A stretch of DNA of 64,000 bases, from assembly GCF_000733755.1 (NCBI RefSeq), contig NZ_JPOF01000002.1, positions 310,001 through 374,000 of the forward strand, written 5' to 3'. The notes under the pieces were generated by a model. The model was not told the origin of the DNA. It saw nothing but the letters and a program-made list of their open reading frames with translations, and made no database searches. The first letter of the stretch is position 1; each line of letters opens with the position of its first letter. The translations under genes were made by a program, and so were the position numbers. The stretch is from Lachnoclostridium phytofermentans (lineage in GTDB: Bacteria; Bacillota; Clostridia; Lachnospirales; Lachnospiraceae). This document shows positions 35,996 to 43,835 of this stretch, one piece after another.

Positions 35996-36102
35996 TTTCT
36001 TGTTCTCTCTTCCTTATATTTTGTAAAAACCTATAATTAACACTAATACTGCTGCCCACCAAATCAGTAGGCAGATTCTATCCGTATATACTTATTTGGT
36101 GT

Positions 36103-36130
36103 CGTGCCTGTGCTGTTTGTGGCACAGGCA
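36103..36130 (-). terminator. Hairpin after the RHS toxin remnant
   Basis: GTGCCTGTGC and GCACAGGCAC are perfect 10-bp arms around TGTTTGTG, seven bases past the toxin stop. No T-run. Confidence 0.55.
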
Positions 36131-36136
36131 CAGAAT

Positions 36137-37841
36137 TTAGAACGGAGAAGCATTACTGATTGCTAATAAGATAGCCTTTATCTCCGTTAAGGAACGATTT
36201 ATCGCAACACGTGCAGACTCATTCGCAGTGACAGCCATATACGAATTTATAATATAGTAGTTCACCATTTCGTAATAAATTGTAGTGTGTAGATGCTTAT
36301 GAACACCGGTTTTTAACGGTACTAAGTTAGTATCCGCATTCACACTGATATTAACATCACCCTTCTCTAATATGTCTCTTGCCGGTTTTGCTGCACCGGC
36401 AGTTTGTGCCACAATATGATGTACCTCGTGCGAAGATGGATATTGTGGAGCAACTGTTTTTTCAGCGATTCGTTCAGCAATATAAAGAGAAACTCTTCTA
36501 GCACTCTCCTTAACATTGATAACAATATAATTGGTTATATAGGTCCCTAAAGCAAATAATGCATTACCAAATCTATCTATGCTTGAACTAAGAAACGCCT
36601 GCCATTTTGGAAAGAAATCCGAGCTGATAAAAAAGGCATAGAGTGCTAGAAACCCTATAAAGATCAAAGCCAAACATATATACGTGATAGCTGTGCCTGC
36701 TTCATGTCCGGTATAATCCAGATAGTTTATCGGATTGTTATTACAGTAGGAAAAAGCATTATAAGTTGCCAATATTTCATCTGCATTTAAAAATCTGCCT
36801 GTGTCACTGTCATAATAACGACTTTAAGGTAATAAAAATCGCTTTCCTTGTCATAATAGTAAGAACGGTAACGGAATTTGTTCAAATTTCCAAGCTCTCT
36901 ATCTCCGTTAATAGTTAACAGATTCCCCCAATCATCATAAGTATAGCGAACAACCTCTTCTCCCTTATCATTCACAATACCGACGATATCCTGTTGTAGA
37001 TTTTTAATATAATAGTAAACATTAATTGAATTACTGTATTCATCATAAGCATAATTATAATTAACTTGATTCATTACATCTTTTTGTGATACAATTTGCC
37101 CATTTTCGTTAAACATATTGTCAAAATATGTAATACCATTAATCTTTATATCTGATATGTTATTATTCTCATCATAAAGATATTCGATTGATTGATTGTT
37201 ACCAAATATTGTTCCTACAGTTGAACTGTTTTCATCATAGGAATGTTTACTAATGACTTGATTTCCAACACGCGTCTCTGTTAATTCGCCATGCTCGCTA
37301 TAATCAAAATAGTAACCTACTCCTTTATGTCCAATAAAAGACAGATTATTATCATCATAAGTAAAAGTATCTGCATAGCTCTTACTATAATTACTATTCA
37401 CTTGTGCAACCAATAGATTATCGGCATTGTAGAATAGTTTTGATTCTACTTTTTTCCAATGTTTATGTACTTCATATTTTTGTTAAGTGTATTAAATATC
37501 ATAGTACACTTCTCACCATCAGCGTTTTTAAAGTTGTACTTTTTATCATATGTACCTAGCGGAACTTTAACATCATAATCAATCTTCGTATTAGCATCTA
37601 AATCTGTTAATAACGGTTTGGTATCATTAATATCAGATATTCCATCAAAATCACTATCATAAAGGTAAGGATGGGAACCTCTTATAAACTCTTCAAGATT
37701 TGATACACCATCGTTGTCAAAATCAGAGTCTTTTGTGTATTCCAATGGGTTTGTATTTAGTACATTAACCTCATACCCATCTGGAAATCCATCGTTATCG
37801 GTATCATAAACTAAGGGATTTGTTCCTACTGTCCATACCAA
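36137..37841 (-). pseudogene. Decayed RHS/YD-repeat protein with C-terminal AHH-type nuclease toxin domain
   Basis: Three overlapping frames make one broken gene. The 5' part (37841-37446) is a calcium-binding thrombospondin-3-like stretch (DTDNDGFPDGYEV, DSDFDGISDINDT) with no signal peptide, so the N-terminus is lost. Loss of one A in an A-run near 37480 shifts into the second frame (YEVHKHWKKVESKLFYNADN), which carries YD repeats (YTYDDWGNLLTINGD). A second lost A near 36823 interrupts the RHS core end; restoring it gives FYYLKSRYYDSDTGRFLNAD. The last frame ends the core (NNPINYLDYTGHEA), has one membrane-like segment and then an AHH-type nuclease motif, HEVHHIVAQTAG with a downstream HKHLH. 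RHS toxins mediate contact-dependent killing. This copy cannot be made intact. Confidence 0.8.
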
Positions 37842-38114
37842 AAAAAAATTAGTTTCTTTTAGTTTTTTAGTTTTTTTCTCCTTTCTTATTTCATAATTCT
37901 ATATTTTTTACATTATATGTAAACAGAACGAATGTACCATATAATATACATTTTACTTTAATCTCTAATATTTGACTAAATATAAAACCTTTTTAAATCT
38001 CTTATCAGAATATATAAGATATTTATGTATTTAAATAAAATATTTTAACATGAAATGTTTTCATAAGTTTTAAAGAGCACTTAATGCCTTAAGAACCTGA
38101 AACCTGATATCACA
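37842..38114. other. Intergenic stretch upstream of the RHS remnant
   Basis: Long A/T runs and no complete gene. An AAAGGAG sits near 37881-37887 on the minus strand with no usable start after it, consistent with a lost 5' end of the RHS gene. Confidence 0.45.
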
Positions 38115-38190
38115 GGACTGGGGTGGCATATAGGTATTCCGAAGAAAGCGTGTTAGCTTTCGGAGGATTACCTATATGCCACCCCAGTCC
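38115..38190 (-). terminator. Large hairpin at the 3' end of the eut operon
   Basis: Bases 38115-38136 and 38169-38190 are perfect 22-bp inverted repeats (starting GGACTGGGGTGGCATATAGG). A further CCGAA/TTCGG stem lies inside and the loop is short. It is GC-richer than its surroundings and lacks a T-run. It is 30 bases past eutQ, the last gene of the operon. It is either the operon's end structure or a small mobile palindrome. Confidence 0.6.
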
Positions 38191-38220
38191 GTCAAAGTTT
38201 AGTAACCATAAGCTAGTAAA

Positions 38221-38679
38221 TCACCCTTGGTTCGCCCAATCCGCCGGATACGTCACATAAATAAATCTTGCATAATTCGGTACGGAAAACTTAATGGAAG
38301 ATCCTTTCGGAATTAAAACCAGCTCTCCTGCATTCGCAGTTGCTGTCTTACCATTCATCACAATATTTAAAGTTCCTTCAATCACATAATCTATTTCATC
38401 ATAATTCAGTGTCCAATCAAACGTAGTTTCTTTCATCTCCATGATACCGCAACCTAACCTTGGACTCTCTTCTAATGAAAACAAGTCTTTTGTATATACA
38501 ATGTCTCCTGGTTTTCCAGTATTCATTAAGTCATCTTCGGATACGCGAATGGTTGGGACCTTAACAGAAATAACTCCTTCTTTTAATTTATTTCTACTTA
38601 AGTCTGCCGTCCCGCTACCAAGTTTCTCCATTAAGATATCACGTATCATGGTCTCAATTGTTGAACGATTTACTTCCAT
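38221..38679 (-). CDS. eutQ: EutQ-type cupin, ethanolamine utilisation
   Basis: A 152-residue protein of the EutQ family. The C-terminal 100 residues form a cupin barrel (VIEGTLNIVMNGKTATANAG, ELVLIPKGSSIKFSVP). EutQ has been linked to acetate kinase activity and to late steps of microcompartment function. The N-terminus (about MEVNRSTIETMIRDILMEKL) is an amphipathic helix like an encapsulation peptide. The start at 38679 is chosen because AAAGGA lies 8 bases before it; the GTG further upstream has no SD. Last gene of the operon. Confidence 0.9.
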   Translation of the reverse strand: MEVNRSTIETMIRDILMEKLGSGTADLSRNKLKEGVISVKVPTIRVSEDDLMNTGKPGDIVYTKDLFSLEESPRLGCGIMEMKETTFDWTLNYDEIDYVIEGTLNIVMNGKTATANAGELVLIPKGSSIKFSVPNYARFIYVTYPADWANQG

Positions 38680-38730
38680 GTGCCTATTCCTTTCGTTATT
38701 CACAATGTTCCTGTCTCTTATCTATAAGTC

Positions 38731-38762
38731 AAAGCGGATATTCGCAATCCGCTTCGCTACTT
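38731..38762. repeat. Palindromic repeat (GCGGATATTCGCAATCC family), copy 2
   Basis: AAAGCGGATATTCGCAATCC-GCTTCGCTACTT. GCGGAT and ATCCGC can pair around ATTCGCA. The same sequence with small changes is at 30944. It lies between eutH and eutQ, about 50 bases before the eutQ start. Confidence 0.6.
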
Positions 38763-38825
38763 GATTCGGTTAAAAAATGCTTTTTTCAATAGGCTACTGT
38801 AAGTTCATTTTCACTTAAAGAAATC

Positions 38826-39920
38826 CTATTTCACATTATCATGTTTTAACGTCTTATTCGCAATAAAGATTGCAACAAATAAAGCAGTAATACCACCAAC
38901 AATCTTACCAACAATCATTGGTAAAATCATCGTAGAATTAAAACCAGCAGTAAAACCAAGGTGATCACCGAAAACAAAGGCAGCGGACACTGCAAATGCT
39001 ACGTTAAGGATTTTACCACGGTTATCCATGTCCTTCATCATATCAAACATAGGAATACTGTTTGCTAAGGAAGCTACCAAACCAGCCGCTGCAACATCAT
39101 TCATACCAAGTAATTTACCAAGTCCCATTAAAGGTTTCTTAAATACTTTTGTAATTACAAATACCAGTGGAAAGGCACCCGCAAGAACGATACAAATATC
39201 AGCAACGATTGTAAACCCTTCACTAATCGGAGCCATACCTTTTATGATTGTTATGCCCGTTAATTGCTGCACGATACCAACCGCTAAGCCAAATGTGATT
39301 ACCGCAACAACCAGCTTTCCAAATATAGTGAAACCTTTGATCATTCCATTTTGAAACTTCCAAAGACCCAGGGCAATTAAGATTGCAATAATAATGATAG
39401 GAATTAAGTTTCGAATTACCATCATGATTGGGAAACCAGCAACCAAACCACCAACAAAGGATCCAATAGGAATCGTAATTACACCCGCTAAAACACCAGT
39501 TGCTAAAAATCTTCTATCCTCTTCACGAATGATTCCAAGACCAACCGGTATCGTAAACACGATGGTAGGTCCAAGCATCGCACCAACAATTAAACCTCCA
39601 AATAATCCTGCTTCTTTAGTTTCTGCCAATGCTTGTGCCAGTGGTGCACCACCCATATCATTTGCTAATATTGTACCTGCAAACATCGCTGGGTCAGCAC
39701 CCAAAAAGCTAAATACTGGAACAATGACCGGCTTTAAAATATCCGCTAGTACAGGTGCAAGAGCGATAATACCAACCATGGAGATCGCTAAGGATCCAAT
39801 CGCAAGAATACCTTCTTCGAATTTTTCTCCAAGACCGAATTTATTACCAATAATTCGGTCGATTGCGCCAAGTACCGCAAATACAACCATGATATAAACA
39901 ATTATCTCATTTACACTCAT
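38826..39920 (-). CDS. eutH: Ethanolamine transporter EutH
   Basis: A 364-residue inner-membrane protein with about 10-11 hydrophobic segments, starting MSVNEIIVYIMVVFAVLGAIDRI. Conserved EutH segments include GADPAMFAGTILANDMGGAPLAQALA, GAMLGPTIVFTIPVGLGII and GLVASLANSIPMFDMMKDMDNRGK. EutH facilitates ethanolamine uptake at low pH or concentration. AAGGAGG lies 7 bases before the ATG, the strongest SD in the operon. The gene ends in TAG. It lies between the PduT-like shell gene and eutQ. Confidence 0.96.
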   Translation of the reverse strand: MSVNEIIVYIMVVFAVLGAIDRIIGNKFGLGEKFEEGILAIGSLAISMVGIIALAPVLADILKPVIVPVFSFLGADPAMFAGTILANDMGGAPLAQALAETKEAGLFGGLIVGAMLGPTIVFTIPVGLGIIREEDRRFLATGVLAGVITIPIGSFVGGLVAGFPIMMVIRNLIPIIIIAILIALGLWKFQNGMIKGFTIFGKLVVAVITFGLAVGIVQQLTGITIIKGMAPISEGFTIVADICIVLAGAFPLVFVITKVFKKPLMGLGKLLGMNDVAAAGLVASLANSIPMFDMMKDMDNRGKILNVAFAVSAAFVFGDHLGFTAGFNSTMILPMIVGKIVGGITALFVAIFIANKTLKHDNVK

Positions 39921-39932
39921 GAAAACACCTCC

Positions 39933-40487
39933 TTATCGTTTTAATAAATTCTCAAGGATATCTCGACTTGGAGAAGGAATAATCGCAATATTTTCCCGCT
40001 CACCCTCACTTAATAGCTGCTTACATTCTGATATCCCATGTTCGATACTACTTACCGAACCTGTTACTGCAAATACTAGTTTCCCTCCAATAAAAAATGC
40101 TAGATAGATTCGTAATATTTTAACATCTGCTGCCTTTAACACGATATCTAAAGCTCTGATACCAGTACATACCTTTCTAGTCTCAACGATACCTACTGCA
40201 TCCAATTTTTCTACAGGATCATATCTTGATCGTATCCCTTCAATGATTGCCGGGGATACTGCATGAACTTTAAAACTGTCGAATAATGTTTTTCCAGCGA
40301 TACTAACCCCATAATCAATCGCAGTATCTACTTCTCCTTCATCTCCTGAAACTATGATAAGAAATTTTCCTGGACAAATTGTTTTAAAATATATAATTTC
40401 TACCTCTGCCTTCTTTACAATAGCATCAGCTACATACATTCCCCGGCTGATACTGATAAACTCCAGTGCACCGATGCTTTTATTCAT
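39933..40487 (-). CDS. PduT-like tandem-BMC shell protein with Fe-S cysteine
   Basis: A 184-residue shell protein with two BMC domains (about 1-90 and 95-184). The first matches PduT: residues 35-41 read KTICPGK, placing the cysteine exactly at residue 38, the [4Fe-4S] ligand of Citrobacter/Salmonella PduT at the pore of the trimer. The second domain starts AVGIVETRKVCTG. PduT moves electrons across the shell in propanediol compartments; its presence in an ethanolamine operon is notable. It overlaps eutN by 8 bases and is followed by eutH. Not all eut operons carry it. I am confident of the family and less so of the cluster. Confidence 0.87.
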   Translation of the reverse strand: MNKSIGALEFISISRGMYVADAIVKKAEVEIIYFKTICPGKFLIIVSGDEGEVDTAIDYGVSIAGKTLFDSFKVHAVSPAIIEGIRSRYDPVEKLDAVGIVETRKVCTGIRALDIVLKAADVKILRIYLAFFIGGKLVFAVTGSVSSIEHGISECKQLLSEGERENIAIIPSPSRDILENLLKR

Positions 40488-40755
40488 ACTTATCTACCAC
40501 CACAGAATCAACAATTCCTACGATCGCTGCATCTACTGGGGAACCTGATGATGATAGTGCATACCGTGCTGAACCTCCTCGTACTATAAGCACCTGATCT
40601 CCTGCTCCTGCACCTACCATATCCGCAGCAACTACTAACCTTGTACTTGGCTTCTCGTAAGCATCTGTAAGCTGTACTACCAGTAGCTTATGTCCATTCA
40701 ATTTTTCATCTTTTTTGGTTGCCCAAACACTCCCGATTACTTTGCCAAGCTCCAA
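40480..40755 (-). CDS. eutN: EutN/CcmL pentameric vertex shell protein
   Basis: A 91-residue BMC-P protein: MELGKVIGSVWATKKDEKLN, LLVVQLTD, RLVVAADMVGAGAGDQVLIVRGGSARYAL and AAIVGIVDSVVVD. Five copies cap each microcompartment vertex. The start is TTG, 10 bases after GGAGG, since no better codon is present. It follows the unknown 40772-41536 gene by 16 bases. Confidence 0.95.
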   Translation of the reverse strand: MELGKVIGSVWATKKDEKLNGHKLLVVQLTDAYEKPSTRLVVAADMVGAGAGDQVLIVRGGSARYALSSSGSPVDAAIVGIVDSVVVDKYE

Positions 40756-40771
40756 CTTTTTTGCGCCTCCA

Positions 40772-41536
40772 TCAGATTTTAATAAACCTCATTCGATGTG
40801 CTCTTGCATAATCTAGAGCACTAGGTGTTACAATACTGCCTTTTTCAATGCATATCACTACTTGCGATTTCACATTTAAATCCATTAAATCTTTTTCTAA
40901 AATCAGTTTTTTCTTTAGCTCTATCCGCACTTCCGTTGCTTCGTTAGTTCCCTTCGGAAAATAGGAAATACTTTTATTATCTATTGATTGATTGTGTATT
41001 ACTGTTTGTTTGATTACTCTTTCACTAGATTGTTTTCGTAGAACTGTTTGATTTATCTGTTTTTCAATCGATGGAAATTCACTTTCTGTCGTAAAGAAAA
41101 TACCATATTGTTTTAAGCACTCCTCATACTCTAACAACCTACGATAGAATGTTTTATGTGCAGTTGCCTTGTAGGAGCGGTATTCTAGTCCTTCTTCAAG
41201 CACGAAGATTGTTTTTCCAAGCAAAAGTGCGTATCGTATCGCTTCTTCCAAATACCCATCTCCACATAATAGAGTAAGATTAGCTAATTGTTTTGCTGTA
41301 ACAGATGTAATTAAAATTACCTCTGCACAGGAAACCATTGTATGAAGTTCGACTACCTTTTGGTTACCCCCGATATCTGGAGTCAGCAAATTAAATTCTT
41401 TTGTGATCGACTCCGAAAGTGGATAAGGCTCGTCTGATAGTACTAACAATGTTTTTTTGTGTGTGCAAGTATTTTCATACTCCGACAGAAGGCGAAGAAC
41501 TTCAGTTATAACTTCTTCAATAAAATCTTCGTACAT
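40772..41536 (-). CDS. Unidentified eut-operon protein with flavoprotein-like fold
   Basis: A 254-residue protein found at the position of the uncharacterised gene between pduL and eutN in several clostridial eut operons. The N-terminal half has alternating strands and helices of a Rossmann or flavodoxin-like kind (TLLVLSDEPYPL, VILITSVTAKQLANL, ALLLGKTIFVLEEGLEY). The C-terminus ends VVICIEKGSIVTPSALDYAR, a motif shared with EutT here (ILTPSARAYL) and with EutQ relatives. I cannot assign a reaction. A helix EFPSIEKQINQ may link the parts. The SD is weak. Its cargo or regulatory role is inferred from context only. Confidence 0.65.
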   Translation of the reverse strand: MYEDFIEEVITEVLRLLSEYENTCTHKKTLLVLSDEPYPLSESITKEFNLLTPDIGGNQKVVELHTMVSCAEVILITSVTAKQLANLTLLCGDGYLEEAIRYALLLGKTIFVLEEGLEYRSYKATAHKTFYRRLLEYEECLKQYGIFFTTESEFPSIEKQINQTVLRKQSSERVIKQTVIHNQSIDNKSISYFPKGTNEATEVRIELKKKLILEKDLMDLNVKSQVVICIEKGSIVTPSALDYARAHRMRFIKI

Positions 41537-41687
41537 AAACTCAACTCTTTTCTTATTTCAAGATATACCTTCGATTTTTATTATCTTAGGAATAATTCAT
41601 AGGTAACAATACTATTTCTAGTGATATACGAATCGTTCATTCCAACTTAAATAATCAAGATATATTCGAAAGAACTTAGCGAACAAC

Positions 41688-42335
41688 CTACTCTTCCACA
41701 ATAATCATTCCTTTCGTTTCTTTCGTGTAACCACAAGCATTCGCTTCGTCATAGTCAATATGCATTGCGGTACTGAAATTTTTATCAACTCTTATATCAA
41801 CGTCCTCAAGAATCACTGGACGTTCACCAAAAACCTTAACTTTCACGGAATCACCGTTCGATACATGAAAACGATTTGCATCCTCTGGTGTCATATGAAT
41901 ATGACGTTTTGCAACGATAAGTCCTTCTTTTAACTCTATCGATGCACCATTTTTAGGATTGGTTATTTTTATTCCAGGTGTACCCTTAATATCACCACTA
42001 AGTCTTACCGGAGCCTTAGTCCCAAGGGTTAGTGCATCTGTTAACGATATTTCAACCTGAGATTTGCTTCTCTCTGGCCCTAACACCACAACATTTTGAA
42101 TTGAGTTTTTCGGACCTGTAATCGTTACCCTTTCTTCACAGGCGAATTGTCCTGGCTGTGATAATTTTTTAATAGGAGTAAGCTGATAACCAGATCCAAA
42201 TAATGTGTTAACATCTTCTCTGCTTAAATGAACATGTCTGCCGGATGCTTCAACTAGAATAAATAACTGCTCTTTTAGTTCCTTTATCACTGTATCAATA
42301 ATTGCTTCTATATTAATGTTTGTTTGTGCTAACAT
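41688..42335 (-). CDS. pduL: PduL-type phosphate acetyl/propanoyltransferase (EutD position)
   Basis: A 215-residue zinc enzyme that exchanges CoA and phosphate on acetyl-CoA. It is structurally unrelated to Pta. Two beta-barrel domains carry ASGRHVHLSRED near residue 34 and VAKRHIHMTPEDA near 150, whose histidines bind zinc. The first 25 residues (INIEAIIDTVIKELKEQL) form the amphipathic encapsulation helix. The ATG at 42335 follows GGAGG by 5 bases; the earlier ATG contains it. The gene ends in TAG. With EutE and EutQ it recycles CoA inside the compartment. Confidence 0.93.
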   Translation of the reverse strand: MLAQTNINIEAIIDTVIKELKEQLFILVEASGRHVHLSREDVNTLFGSGYQLTPIKKLSQPGQFACEERVTITGPKNSIQNVVVLGPERSKSQVEISLTDALTLGTKAPVRLSGDIKGTPGIKITNPKNGASIELKEGLIVAKRHIHMTPEDANRFHVSNGDSVKVKVFGERPVILEDVDIRVDKNFSTAMHIDYDEANACGYTKETKGMIIVEE

Positions 42336-42455
42336 ACTAGCCTCCATGCTACGACTGTTTTTTAGGAGTTACTAAAGGTTCAAGTTTGGTGTTGTCAAAT
42401 TTTCTGAGTAAAAGATCTATCATTCACTCTTGAAAACTTGCCTCTTAGTAGGCAG

Positions 42456-42523
42456 GAAGTTTGTGCCGAGGACGACGCAGGCACAAACTTCTGTGTGAAA
42501 GAAATCGAAGATTTCTTTCACAC
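42456..42523 (-). promoter_or_regulatory. Two adjacent strong hairpins between eutT and pduL
   Basis: Directly after the eutT stop a 14-bp perfect stem (42493-42506 with 42510-42523, GTGTGAAAGAAATC arms, loop GAA) is followed by a 12-bp perfect stem (42456-42467 with 42480-42491, GAAGTTTGTGCC arms). Neither has a T-run. Such structures can stabilise the upstream shell/enzyme mRNA, act as attenuators or be processing sites. A third small stem lies just downstream. Confidence 0.6.
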
Positions 42524-43318
42524 TTACTCGTCATATTTTCCAGTTAAATATTTAAACATCATAATCCAAAAGAAGGAAGATAATCGATTAAAAGCTCTGA
42601 TAATATCTTCTCTAGTTACCGTTCCATCTTCCGCTTTAAATGCTTTAAATGCTACAATTTCTGTCTTTCTTGCAAGTGTTCTTAATTTATTTAAATATGC
42701 GGTCATCTCACCATGCTGATAGGTAGGAAGAAAATGTTTCATTCCAAAATACTGACTTGGATGATACGATTGTTCTCGCAGATCTTTTTCATTTAAGCCA
42801 GCCAACATAAAATCACCAACCGCTTCTCCTGTAATTTCATATTGCAGTAGCTTTCGGATGAAGCGTATTACTTCCTCTAACTCTTTTGTTAGTTTTGGCT
42901 TTTTTATACGTTCAGAAACTATTTGTGCAAGGATAATCTCTGATTCAAGATAATCAATTGCACCTCGAAGAATAATTCGCTTATGATCTTTAAACACCAA
43001 TAGATTTCCACGAAGATGTGTCATATGCTCCGGTTTTTCTTCTAGATGAACACCAAATACTGTATCAAAGCCTACAGATACTTCTAAGGGATCCCTCTTA
43101 TTATTCTCCGTTTTATCTTCCGAATCAGTTAATTTTCCTTGATTTGAGTGATTAAAACCATGAGAATCCCGACCTGTTAATGTGATGTTCTTTTCTAAAA
43201 GATAGGCCCTGGCAGAAGGAGTTAATATCGTGTCCTTTCCCATATGAAATTCACCTTTTTCCTTTAGAAGACCATCACTTATCAATTTTCGAATATCTTG
43301 TTCCGTAATTAACGCCAT
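42524..43318 (-). CDS. eutT: EutT cobalamin adenosyltransferase
   Basis: A 264-residue enzyme that transfers adenosine from ATP to cob(I)alamin to make the EutBC cofactor. The N-terminal 60 residues carry MALITEQDIRKLISDGLL and ILTPSARAYLLEKNI. The C-terminal helix bundle is that of the EutT/PduO-type transferase (RGAIDYLESEIILAQIV, MTAYLNKLRTLARKTE, EDIIRAFNRLSSFFWIM). EutT binds a divalent metal in the bacterial enzyme, but I cannot pick the ligands here. GAGG lies before the ATG. It sits in the usual place between the EutM paralogue and pduL. Confidence 0.88.
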   Translation of the reverse strand: MALITEQDIRKLISDGLLKEKGEFHMGKDTILTPSARAYLLEKNITLTGRDSHGFNHSNQGKLTDSEDKTENNKRDPLEVSVGFDTVFGVHLEEKPEHMTHLRGNLLVFKDHKRIILRGAIDYLESEIILAQIVSERIKKPKLTKELEEVIRFIRKLLQYEITGEAVGDFMLAGLNEKDLREQSYHPSQYFGMKHFLPTYQHGEMTAYLNKLRTLARKTEIVAFKAFKAEDGTVTREDIIRAFNRLSSFFWIMMFKYLTGKYDE

Positions 43319-43402
43319 TCTAAAACCTCGCCATTATCTTACATTCTTGATATATCACATTTTCTTTTTGATGTGATACTGAAGAGATATGCCTTTTTTA
43401 TT

Positions 43403-43423
43403 GTGCCGGGTGCATCCCGGCAC
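43403..43423 (-). promoter_or_regulatory. GC-rich hairpin between eutM and eutT
   Basis: GTGCCGGG and CCCGGCAC perfect arms around TGCAT, followed by an A-rich run on the minus strand. Not a canonical terminator; likely a transcript-processing or stability element. Confidence 0.5.
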
Positions 43424-43477
43424 TAGTAAGACACATCACTAAAGAAGTTACTTTTGCTTCTATTTCTAAGATAATAG

Positions 43478-43768
43478 TTATGCCTGTGTATGCGAATGAG
43501 GAAGAATCACATCTACCTCTGAATGAGGTCTAGGGATTACATGTACGGAAATTAATTCACCGACACGTTCTGCTGCCGCTGCACCTGCATCAGTTGCTGC
43601 CTTCACCGCACCAACATCACCACGTACCATAACAGTTACCAAGCCTCCACCTACCTGTTCCTTGCCGATTAAAGCTACATTGGCTGCTTTTACCATAGCA
43701 TCTGCTGCTTCGATAGCACCAACTAAACCTTTCGTTTCAATCATTCCAAGTGCATTTGTATTAGACAT
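43478..43768 (-). CDS. eutM: EutM/PduA-type hexameric shell protein
   Basis: A 96-residue BMC-H protein: [65 protein letters not shown]-type sequence and [16 protein letters not shown]. Hexamers form the shell facets. The start at 43768 has GGAGG 8 bases upstream; the earlier ATG is too close. It is the second short BMC-H gene of the operon and lies after eutE. The pore loop GKEQVGG matches the PduA/EutM class. Confidence 0.94.
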   Translation of the reverse strand: MSNTNALGMIETKGLVGAIEAADAMVKAANVALIGKEQVGGGLVTVMVRGDVGAVKAATDAGAAAAERVGELISVHVIPRPHSEVDVILPHSHTQA

Positions 43769-43835
43769 ATTCATTTCCTCCTATTATTCAGAGAACAGTT
43801 ACGTGCTCATATACTATTATTCTTCATTTTGTTGT

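Noticed and set aside
34942-37841. Reading the ankyrin, SUKH, YD-repeat and AHH frames as five separate intact genes
   Set aside because: The frames join into domain-complete proteins by single-base changes, and most pieces lack their own starts or SDs.
39394-39897. Plus-strand 167-residue frame opposite eutH
   Set aside because: Complement of a conserved transporter gene, no SD and no recognisable domain.
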